Shown here piece after piece: positions 1 to 5,024 of a stretch of DNA of 6,980 bases. Below the pieces are notes generated by a model. It ran no database searches. It was not told where the DNA came from and saw only the letters and a program-made list of their open reading frames with translations. This DNA is from Chloroflexota bacterium (GTDB lineage: Bacteria > Chloroflexota > Dehalococcoidia > GIF9 > AB-539-J10), in NCBI GenBank assembly GCA_020346965.1, contig CP070793.1:467767-474746 (forward strand), read 5' to 3'. The translations under genes and the position numbers were made by a program. Position 1 is the stretch's first letter. Every line of letters begins with the position of its first letter.

Positions 1-897
1 GTCGTGGCGGTCGATCATGTTAGCTTCTCCGTGTGGAAGAACGAGGTTGTCGGCCTCCTGGGCCCCAATGGCGCAGGCAAGACCACAACCATCAAATGCA
101 TCGCCGGTCTGGTCAAGGCGAGCCTTGGCGAGATATGGCTCGACGGTGTGGATGCCCTCCGCCATCCGAAGAAGGCCATGGAGAGGGTGGCCGCGCTACT
201 GGAGGGGAACCGTAACATCTACTGGCGCTTAACGCCGCGCGAGAACCTGGAGTTCTTCGCTGGCATCCAGGGACACCCGGTGCGGAAGGTCAAGGCATAC
301 ATCGAGGAACTGATTGAGGTCTTCGGTCTCAGGGACAAAGAACAGACGCCGGCGCGAAAGCTCTCCAGGGGAATGCAGCAGAAGCTGGCCCTGGCTTGCG
401 CATTAGTGAGGCAGACCGAGGTCCTCCTGCTCGATGAGCCGACATTGGGCTTGGACGTTGAGACGTCCTACGAATTGCGGCACGTGCTCAAGGCAATGGC
501 TGCCCGGGGGGAGCGGACGATTTTGCTCTCGTCGCACGATATGCACGTCGTCCAGGACATCTGTGAGCGTGTGATCATCATAAAAAACGGGCGGGTCGTG
601 GCGGATGACCGGGTAACCAATCTGATGAAGCTGTTCCAGGCCAGCGCTTACCGCTTCGAGATCGAGGGTCGGCTCAGCGGCCAACTGGAGGTGAAGCTGA
701 GGGAGCGCTTCCCGCTGCTCACACTCTCAGCAACAGATCATCGTACCTACGTCGATGCCGATTTGAGGGACGGGGCCGAGCTTTACGAAGTGCTGGAGAT
801 TTTCAAAGACGGGAGCACGAAGATCGAGTCGATTAGCCATAAAGAGCCCGATCTGGAGGAGATCTTCCTTTCGATCGTGAAAGGACGGGCGAGATGA
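1..897 (+). CDS. ABC-2 type transporter ATP-binding protein (5' end missing)
   Basis: This is the nucleotide-binding subunit of an ABC exporter; it hydrolyses ATP on the cytoplasmic face to drive the permease encoded next. The frame is open from base 1, and the reading V-x-A-V-D-H-V-S-F corresponds to a point some 20 residues inside a normal family member, so the true start lies left of the window and the GTG at position 4 is not credible as a start. Visible motifs are Walker A GPNGAGKTT (61-87), a Q-loop region reading EGNRNIYWRLTPREN where a Gln is usual (about 205-246), signature LSRGMQQ (361-381), Walker B VLLLDEP (421-441) and the H-loop His in SSHD (529-540). The Q-loop variant and overall layout match the DrrA/NatA/CcmA-like exporter group. 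The C-terminal part (about 620-894) is the small extra domain seen in this group. The gene overlaps the permease by 4 nt (ATGA). The substrate cannot be told from sequence. Confidence 0.95.
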   Translation, partial: VVAVDHVSFSVWKNEVVGLLGPNGAGKTTTIKCIAGLVKASLGEIWLDGVDALRHPKKAMERVAALLEGNRNIYWRLTPRENLEFFAGIQGHPVRKVKAYIEELIEVFGLRDKEQTPARKLSRGMQQKLALACALVRQTEVLLLDEPTLGLDVETSYELRHVLKAMAARGERTILLSSHDMHVVQDICERVIIIKNGRVVADDRVTNLMKLFQASAYRFEIEGRLSGQLEVKLRERFPLLTLSATDHRTYVDADLRDGAELYEVLEIFKDGSTKIESISHKEPDLEEIFLSIVKGRAR

Positions 898-1670
898 GAC
901 ACCTGGCACTGTTCATGGCCCAACTGAAGATCAGATACATCTACCTGAAGCGTTACTACTTCGATACGCTCTCCATGATTGCCACCCTCTTCCTGGTATT
1001 TTTGATCATCTTCTACGGGGCCGCCGCACTGCTGGGAGCCTCCATCACCACTGGCGACACGCTGGACGGGGTCGTGGTCGGCTTCATCGTCTGGAGCTTT
1101 GCGGTGCTGGCTTACGGCACCCTCTCCTGGGGGATGATCGAGGAAGCCCAGCAGGGGACACTGGAGCAGCTATACATGAGCCCGCTCGGCTTCGGGTGGG
1201 TGACCATCCTCCGTGTCGCCGCTCATTTCATCATTAACGTGATCATAGTGCTCGTGATCCTCCTGTTGATGATGGCCACGACTGGCAGGTGGCTCAACCT
1301 CGACGTGCTCAGCCTTATACCCCTTGTGCTGCTGACGGTCGCCGGGGCCTACGGGATCGGCTTCTTCATGGGCGGGCTGGCCCTGGTATTCAAGCGGGTC
1401 CAATCGGCCCTGCAGACACTGCAGTTTGTGCTGGCGGTCTTTATCGCGGCCCCCATGGGATGGACGCCGTTCATGAGGTTTCTGCCGTTATCACTGGGTA
1501 CCCGCCTCATCGGGGAGGTGATGATCGATGGGCACTCTCTCCTTGAGCTTCCCCCGGGCGATGTCCTGTTCCTGATTGGCAACTCTGCCGTCTACTTCGG
1601 ACTAGGATTCTTGGCCTTCAAGCTCTTTGAGAACGTGGCCCGCGATAAAGGCCTGCTGGGTCATTACTGA
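894..1670 (+). CDS. ABC-2 type transporter permease
   Basis: This is the membrane subunit of the exporter whose ATPase is encoded immediately upstream. The 258-residue protein has six hydrophobic segments at roughly residues 28-49, 58-81, 103-127, 139-165, 173-193 and 224-246, which is the usual size and topology for an ABC-2 half transporter. After segment 2 it carries the conserved cytoplasmic coupling stretch EEAQQGTLEQLYMSPL (residues 83-98), where E-x-x-x-G-T-L-E and S-P are typical of the family. The ATG start lies within the ATPase stop (ATGA), which implies translational coupling, and AAGGA at 881-885 sits 8 nt upstream as a ribosome binding site. The stop TGA is at 1668-1670. The last codons are followed directly by a degenerate gene tail rather than by a recognisable terminator. 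The substrate is unknown; drugs, lipids, polysaccharide and peptides are all possible for this family. Confidence 0.93.
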   Translation: MRHLALFMAQLKIRYIYLKRYYFDTLSMIATLFLVFLIIFYGAAALLGASITTGDTLDGVVVGFIVWSFAVLAYGTLSWGMIEEAQQGTLEQLYMSPLGFGWVTILRVAAHFIINVIIVLVILLLMMATTGRWLNLDVLSLIPLVLLTVAGAYGIGFFMGGLALVFKRVQSALQTLQFVLAVFIAAPMGWTPFMRFLPLSLGTRLIGEVMIDGHSLLELPPGDVLFLIGNSAVYFGLGFLAFKLFENVARDKGLLGHY

Positions 1671-1674
1671 TCTG

Positions 1675-1926
1675 ACACAAGCGGCTCTGAATATCCCCGT
1701 CTCCGGATGTGGATATAAGCTACTTGGTTACTGCATATTAAGTGAAGACACCTGGCGGACTGAATACTTCGCTCCTCTCCAAAAGTTGGTTGCTAAATCT
1801 GAAACAAGCTATTCAGATGATCCGCACACTCTTAAAGAACTCAACCAGGCCCGGAGGGAGCTAGAGATGTTCAAGAGTAATCCAGAGCGCAGTAATTGTG
1901 TTTACTTTGTGATGCAGAAGAATTGA
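1675..1926 (+). pseudogene. C-terminal remnant of a SAM-dependent methyltransferase
   Basis: About 83 codons are open in one frame up to TGA 1924-1926. They read like the extreme C-terminus of class I methyltransferases: G-Y-K-L-L-G-Y followed by L-S-E-D-T-W-R-T-E-Y-F-A-P-L, then a charged helix with DDPHTLKELNQARRELEMF, ending CVYFVMQKN. In intact relatives, as I recall them, this corresponds to a G-x-x-L-G-x-F-x-L-P-E-S-x-W-W-x-x-Y-Y-x-P-L stretch, a helix with D-P-E-x-L and an ending like YVFYVMQK. The Rossmann fold and SAM-binding motif I that should precede it are absent, because the upstream sequence is the permease coding region in another frame. The only in-frame start candidate is a TTG at 1627 inside the permease gene with no ribosome binding site. 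I therefore read it as a truncated remnant left by a deletion, not a small functional gene. The family assignment is by recalled pattern and is moderately sure. Confidence 0.55.
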
Positions 1927-1933
1927 TTGTTTT

Positions 1934-2719
1934 TTAGTAGTCGCCCTCAAAAATCTGGGTTATGTATAAGTAGGTGAAGTCTCCCTCCTCTGAAAGTGCG
2001 ACTCCTACACCTGTCTTATAGTAACGAGGTTCCAGTATGTTTGCCCTGTGTCCAGGACTATCCATCCAGCCAGAGACGGCCCATTCACATACTTCTTGTA
2101 AGGAAAGATAGGGACCTGGAATGTACTGTTGGGTCGGAATCTTTGCCAGGTTTTCTCCTCGCATGGTCCCGGGAGACATGTTATAGCTAAGCGGCCTCTC
2201 CCCTGGATACCGTTCGTGGCCGAAGAAGTTGTTCTCAACCATACTAATGCTGTGCTCCCTCGCCAGATCTGTTAACAGAGCGTCTTTGCTGAGGGTAGTC
2301 AGTTCATACTGCTCTCTTTCATCATTGACCAGCACAATTATTAGTTCCTCGACTTCCGCCTCGGTATAGTTTGTCCCTAGAGGGCTTGATACATTTCCCG
2401 AGAAATTAGCCAGTATCGAGTAGCTGGCACTCGCGGTGATGGTGGTCGAGGCAGCGGTCACGTTGGCAATAGTGCCCACACAGCCAGACCAGCTGGTGAA
2501 CTGGTAGCCCTCCTCAGGTTCGGCCAGAAGGTTGATCACTGTGCCTGCATCATAAGTGAAAGTCCCCTCCCCAGGCGTGGTTACCGAGCCCCCAGCGGTA
2601 CTCGCGATACTGAGGATACAATATTCTCCGACAGGGCCGCCGCTAGGGCTAGCAACAGTGCAGCCTGCCGTCGCTACAATCAGCGCTAGCACAATCAGTA
2701 AACTGCCGATTCTTTTCAT
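1934..2719 (-). CDS. CAP (SCP/PR1-like) domain lipoprotein with an N-terminal bacterial repeat domain
   Basis: The 261-residue protein is exported and probably lipid-anchored. MKR is followed by a hydrophobic stretch and ends in a TAGC lipobox with Cys20. Residues about 33-107 form one bacterial repeat module (InlB-B/Flg_new-like), recognised by GGSVTTPGEG, Y-D-A-G-T-V and the G-Y-x-F-x-x-W-S-G core; Cys34 and Cys80 could pair. Residues about 123-258 are a CAP domain with N-D-E-R, a His-x-x-x-Met, FFGH (His168), GENL (Glu189), WMDSPGHRANIL (His224) and a terminal beta strand YITQIFE. The conserved His and Glu pocket is intact. CAP proteins of bacteria (YkwD-like) are extracellular; their activity is mostly unproven. 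The start at 2719 is chosen because AAGGAA (2725-2730) lies 5 nt upstream and the signal peptide begins there. A longer frame to 2767 would begin inside the promoter. The stop is 7 nt from the end of the convergent methyltransferase remnant. Confidence 0.92.
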   Translation of the reverse strand: MKRIGSLLIVLALIVATAGCTVASPSGGPVGEYCILSIASTAGGSVTTPGEGTFTYDAGTVINLLAEPEEGYQFTSWSGCVGTIANVTAASTTITASASYSILANFSGNVSSPLGTNYTEAEVEELIIVLVNDEREQYELTTLSKDALLTDLAREHSISMVENNFFGHERYPGERPLSYNMSPGTMRGENLAKIPTQQYIPGPYLSLQEVCEWAVSGWMDSPGHRANILEPRYYKTGVGVALSEEGDFTYLYITQIFEGDY

Positions 2720-2739
2720 ACGTATTCCTTCGCAGTGGC

Positions 2740-2767
2740 ATTGTATCAGTGACGAAGGGGGTGTCAA
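2740..2767 (-). promoter_or_regulatory. Sigma70-type promoter of the CAP lipoprotein gene
   Basis: On the - strand a perfect TTGACA (2762-2767) is followed by a 16-nt spacer and TACAAT (2740-2745), preceded by an extended -10 TGA. Transcription would start near 2733, leaving a short leader of about 14 nt that contains only the AAGGAA ribosome binding site. This placement supports the 2719 start codon and a monocistronic CAP gene. Two ACTAGT hexamers at 2780-2785 and 2794-2799 lie just upstream of the -35 box and could be an operator, but this is unproven. Confidence 0.75.
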
Positions 2768-2981
2768 TCACCCGTTTGAACTAGTACGGATCGACTAGTG
2801 ACAGGCAGTCATGAGAGTAAGATGGACAGAACTGGGCTGACGAGGCAATCTCTTGTCCAAATCCGGATACCGAAACTCAAACGCCAGACTACTAGATATA
2901 GCCTGAATCTAGCAGATCAACAGCAAGGACAGCAACAGTAAGAGGGTTCTATGTGGTGGAGTACGGAGGAGTGCCAACGAT
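2768..2981. other. Intergenic stretch without a recognised gene
   Basis: This stretch lies between the CAP gene promoter and the inverted repeat beyond the protease. I see no coding region with a ribosome binding site and family resemblance on either strand. Small symmetries are present: ACTAGT twice (2780-2785, 2794-2799) and CTAGAT/ATCTAG (2892-2897, 2907-2912). These arms are only 6 nt and may be chance. No intrinsic terminator with a T-tract is visible. Confidence 0.5.
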
Positions 2982-3027
2982 AACATATCCGAACCTCCGC
3001 CCGCAGGAACGGAGGTGTGGATATGTT
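2982..3027. repeat. Imperfect inverted repeat (large stem-loop) downstream of the metalloprotease gene
   Basis: Two 18-nt arms, 2982-2999 and 3010-3027, are complementary except at two adjacent central positions, with a 10-nt loop (CCCGCAGGAA). The helix is 9 bp plus 7 bp around the mismatch. On the + strand one mismatch would be a G-U wobble, so folding is slightly better in a + strand RNA. It begins 28 nt past the protease stop codon. Neither side carries a run of T (or A for the - strand), so it is not a standard intrinsic terminator. It may stabilise the 3' end of the protease mRNA, act as a U-less terminator, or be a dispersed palindromic element. Confidence 0.7.
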
Positions 3028-3054
3028 TGATTCAGGTCCCAGCCGCTGACATCG

Positions 3055-4380
3055 TTAGTCGTCGATGTCCGGACTCCCACTACAGGCTCCGGCAGTGCAG
3101 AGGGTCCAATACAGAAGGGGGTTTTCTGCGTTGCGGCAGTTTTTGGCGCTCTGAACATCCGGGTTGTCGCAGCAGAAGCCGCTCGGTTCCATGATCGAAT
3201 CAACTGTACTGCTGGCGTCGGGAGGATGGGAGAGGTCCAGAGTATGTCCAAGCTCATGAGCAAGATGGTACGGATTGACGGCCCCGCAGGTACTGGCGTC
3301 GACGCCACAACCTCCGCATGGGCAATAGTCCTGGCAATCGACTGGGCATGGACAGGGCACAGAAAGTTGCTGGTCACAGGTCACAATCTTGTTTGCCGCC
3401 GTCCCTGAGGAGAAGGATGCGCCGCCACCCCAGTAGCATGCGAGGGCGGTACTCATCTCCCGAACCACGAAAACTTCCACCGCATCATCCTCGTTGACCT
3501 CCGCACGTAGATCTGCAGCCTCAGTGCCGTCGTCGAGCACCTTGTATGCAGGTTCATTAAGGTAGATTGGTTCGAGGACTGTGAACTTCAAGCAGCGTTC
3601 GGTGCCGCACCTGTCCCAAAGCTCATCTGCCTTTGTCATGAGGTCGTCAAATGCTGTGCCAGTGCGGTCAGGGTCGGTGGGCCCAGTGCCGATGAACACC
3701 GGCTGGATTCTTATCGCCTCGCAGAAGGTCACTTGCCAGATTAGCGATTTCTCGATGGGAAATTTGATGCGCATCAATGAACCAAGCTCGACAGAAGCAT
3801 AATCGATAAGTAGTTCGACTTCGCCCGTGAAGTAGGCGCTTTCTCCCTCCACTGCCCGCAGGTCCTTCGGGAACGCACCAGTGAGATTCCCTGCCATTTC
3901 CTCGGTATAGGGTACGAACATATCATTCTCGCCTTCCGGCTCAAGCTGTCGGTAGCCCATCTCCTGGTCAACGAGTGCATAGTGCAGATCGGAGTCGAAC
4001 GCTGTAGTTATCCGACCCGTGTCGGAATCGTACGCCGTTTCGTATTCAGGCGCTACAAGGGCAAGACCAATAACTCCGGAATCTCCCTTTTCTGTAGGAA
4101 CGCCTTTCACAACTAGGTTCAGCCAGCCCAAGGATATGTCAAGGTCGCCTTGCGGCCCAGAAACGACGCGGAACACGATCATCCCGGACAACGTTGATTC
4201 TATCTCGTCCTTCTCGTCTGTAAGAACAGTACACTGCTCGGTTAAGTTGGCGGCCAGGTAATAGTATTCCTCCTCCCCTTCTTGCTCCGACGGTTCCGTC
4301 GGAGTGCAAGAACTGCCCGTTACGGTCAGAATAAGGAAGATACATAAGGCCACCAATATTGTTTGAACTCTAATATTCAC
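3055..4380 (-). CDS. Putative secreted metzincin-like zinc metalloprotease (probable lipoprotein)
   Basis: The 441-residue protein starts with an export signal (MNIR, then a hydrophobic run to about residue 21) followed by G-S-S-Cys25. This is a weak lipobox, so it may be either lipidated or freely secreted. Residues 40-230 look beta-rich and I do not recognise them. From about 235 a metzincin-like catalytic domain follows. The zinc motif is HELGHTLDLSH (residues 375-385, His375, Glu376, His379, His385). The usual Gly of HExxHxxGxxH is Asp382. A Met-turn candidate SIMEP with Met397 lies 12 residues on. Eight cysteines fall at 335, 343, 345, 349, 353, 355, 358 and 365, directly before the motif, and five more (403, 404, 415, 428, 433) follow it, suggesting a disulfide-rich fold. 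The GTG start at 4380 is set by AGGAGG (4385-4390) 4 nt upstream, with no nearby in-frame ATG. The substrate is unknown. The protease class is well supported, the subfamily is not. Confidence 0.85.
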   Translation of the reverse strand: MNIRVQTILVALCIFLILTVTGSSCTPTEPSEQEGEEEYYYLAANLTEQCTVLTDEKDEIESTLSGMIVFRVVSGPQGDLDISLGWLNLVVKGVPTEKGDSGVIGLALVAPEYETAYDSDTGRITTAFDSDLHYALVDQEMGYRQLEPEGENDMFVPYTEEMAGNLTGAFPKDLRAVEGESAYFTGEVELLIDYASVELGSLMRIKFPIEKSLIWQVTFCEAIRIQPVFIGTGPTDPDRTGTAFDDLMTKADELWDRCGTERCLKFTVLEPIYLNEPAYKVLDDGTEAADLRAEVNEDDAVEVFVVREMSTALACYWGGGASFSSGTAANKIVTCDQQLSVPCPCPVDCQDYCPCGGCGVDASTCGAVNPYHLAHELGHTLDLSHPPDASSTVDSIMEPSGFCCDNPDVQSAKNCRNAENPLLYWTLCTAGACSGSPDIDD

Positions 4381-4605
4381 ATTGCCTCCTTCTACTCTCT
4401 ACAATGAATTAGATCGTTATAGTCCTAGCAATCCTAGGTTTTGGCAGAGAGAACTGATTTTACTATGCAGTAGAGAAGAGCCCAATTCACACTTCTAGAT
4501 ACGCTGGGCCTAGTATTGCAGAAACTATCGCAACACTATAATGCACACACTTGACCCTGACCCTGTTGTTACTTGAGGTGCTGTTTCCGATGGATGTAGT
4601 CTAAT
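4381..4605 (-). other. Probable long 5' leader of the metalloprotease gene, no gene seen
   Basis: If the promoter at 4606-4633 is the right one, this stretch of roughly 220 nt is transcribed as an untranslated leader. It holds the strong AGGAGG site (4385-4390). It also holds a 5-bp hairpin CCTAG/CTAGG (4424-4428, 4434-4438), and a CTCTCT stretch at 4395-4400 that could pair with AGAGAG at 4446-4451 close to the ribosome binding site. I recognise no known riboswitch or small gene. A second, weaker -10-like TATAAC (4416-4421, - strand) lacks a good -35. Confidence 0.35.
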
Positions 4606-4633
4606 GTTATATTACTACCTAAGAGAGTGTCAA
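4606..4633 (-). promoter_or_regulatory. Candidate sigma70 promoter of the metalloprotease gene
   Basis: On the - strand a perfect TTGACA (4628-4633) is followed by a 16-nt spacer and TATAAC (4606-4611), a five-of-six match to the -10 consensus. The start of transcription would fall near 4600, about 220 nt before the GTG codon. The box spacing equals that of the other two promoters in this window, which supports it. It has no extended -10 TG and the leader is long, so a nearer promoter is not excluded. Confidence 0.5.
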
Positions 4634-4711
4634 CAGTTTGCCTTGCCGTTGCCTAGGCGTACCGTCGAGTTAAGGAATCGCAAAACGATATTTCGAAACG
4701 GGTAGTCTCTA

Positions 4712-4739
4712 TTGACAGTATGGCGGGGCATGTTATAAG
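4712..4739 (+). promoter_or_regulatory. Sigma70-type promoter of the glycine riboswitch / gcv operon
   Basis: A perfect TTGACA (4712-4717) is followed by a 16-nt spacer and TATAAG (4734-4739), with an extended -10 TG at 4731-4732. The predicted transcription start is near 4746, about ten bases before the first aptamer helix. That is where a riboswitch leader should begin. The fit to both the consensus and the RNA structure makes this a strong call. Confidence 0.8.
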
Positions 4740-4756
4740 CTGTACTGGATTGATTT

Positions 4757-4937
4757 GCGGTAGGAGATGCCCCAAATGGGGAGCCGAAGGTGCAAGGGAC
4801 CGAGCACTGGTATGAGGTCTTGAAACTCTCAGGCAGAAGGACTACCGTAAGTAGAACTCCCTGGAGAGGCCTCAGTATGAGGTCACCAAAGGTGTAAGTC
4901 CGCAAACGGTGAGCGGCCAATCTCTCAGGTAAAGGGA
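4757..4937 (+). promoter_or_regulatory. Tandem (two-aptamer) glycine riboswitch
   Basis: Two aptamers of the same architecture lie in tandem. In aptamer 1, P1 pairs 4758-4763 with 4842-4847, P2 pairs GAGA (4764-4767) with TCTC (4827-4830), P3a is CCCC/GGGG (4770-4773, 4778-4781) and P3b is GACC/GGTC (4798-4801, 4816-4819). Its core reads GCCGAAGGTGCAAG (4783-4796), and the 3' strand carries the class hallmark ACTCTCAGGCAGAAGGA (4825-4841). A 10-nt linker follows. In aptamer 2, P1 is TCCCT/AGGGA (4858-4862, 4933-4937), P3a is CCTC/GAGG (4870-4873, 4879-4882), P3b is CCGC/GCGG (4900-4903, 4913-4916), and the 3' strand reads CTCTCAGGTAAAGGGA. Its core, ACCAAAGGTGTAAG, differs from aptamer 1 by G-to-A and C-to-T changes. 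The class binds glycine and commonly precedes gcvT, as here. Known gcvT-linked members switch expression on with glycine, and that sense is inferred for this one. Confidence 0.95.
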
Positions 4938-4941
4938 CAGG

Positions 4942-4972
4942 GGCAATCTGTATAATGCAGATTGCCTTTTTT
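4942..4972 (+). terminator. Intrinsic terminator, expression platform of the glycine riboswitch
   Basis: A perfect 9-bp stem, GGCAATCTG (4942-4950) with CAGATTGCC (4958-4966), has a 7-nt loop and is followed by six T (4967-4972). It begins 4 nt after the last base of aptamer 2 P1 and ends about 50 nt before the gcvT start. This is the arrangement of a transcription-attenuation riboswitch. Possible competing pairings are CAATCT (4918-4923, in aptamer 2) with AGATTG (4959-4964), and TCCCT (4858-4862) shifted to pair with AGGGG (4939-4943). Which one acts as antiterminator cannot be settled by eye. Confidence 0.92.
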
Positions 4973-5024
4973 GGTTGGTAGAGACGTAAGTTGGTTCAGT
5001 AGCCGTTTTACAGGAAATCAGGCA

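Noticed and set aside
1627..1671. TTG at 1627 as a start for a functional small gene
   Set aside because: It lies inside the permease coding region, has no ribosome binding site, and the codons before 1675 have no family resemblance.
1927..1935. T-tract between the methyltransferase remnant and the CAP gene as a terminator
   Set aside because: No stable hairpin precedes the T run on the + strand.
2720..2767. N-terminal extension of the CAP lipoprotein to 2767
   Set aside because: It would put the first codons inside the -35 and -10 boxes and place 16 residues before a complete lipoprotein signal peptide.
2892..2912. CTAGAT/ATCTAG inverted repeat
   Set aside because: The arms are only 6 nt with a 9-nt loop and sit in a noncoding stretch without nearby regulatory boxes, so chance is a sufficient explanation.
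2982..3027. Stem-loop as a standard intrinsic terminator for the protease gene
   Set aside because: No run of U follows the stem in either transcript orientation.
2949..3377. 142-codon open frame on the - strand
   Set aside because: It overlaps the metalloprotease zinc-site region in another frame. The protease frame has the motifs, signal peptide and ribosome binding site.
4537..4542. Perfect TATAAT on the + strand in the divergent intergenic region
   Set aside because: The nearest upstream hexamer, TTGCAG at 4516-4521, is weak and only 15 nt away. The promoter at 4712-4739 fits the riboswitch far better.
4630..4920. 96-codon open frame on the - strand
   Set aside because: It is antisense to the riboswitch and its promoter, whose conserved RNA sequence explains this stretch. 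The product resembles nothing known.
4951..4956. Perfect TATAAT in the loop of the riboswitch terminator
   Set aside because: No -35-like hexamer lies 15-19 nt upstream, and the bases are fully explained as the terminator loop.
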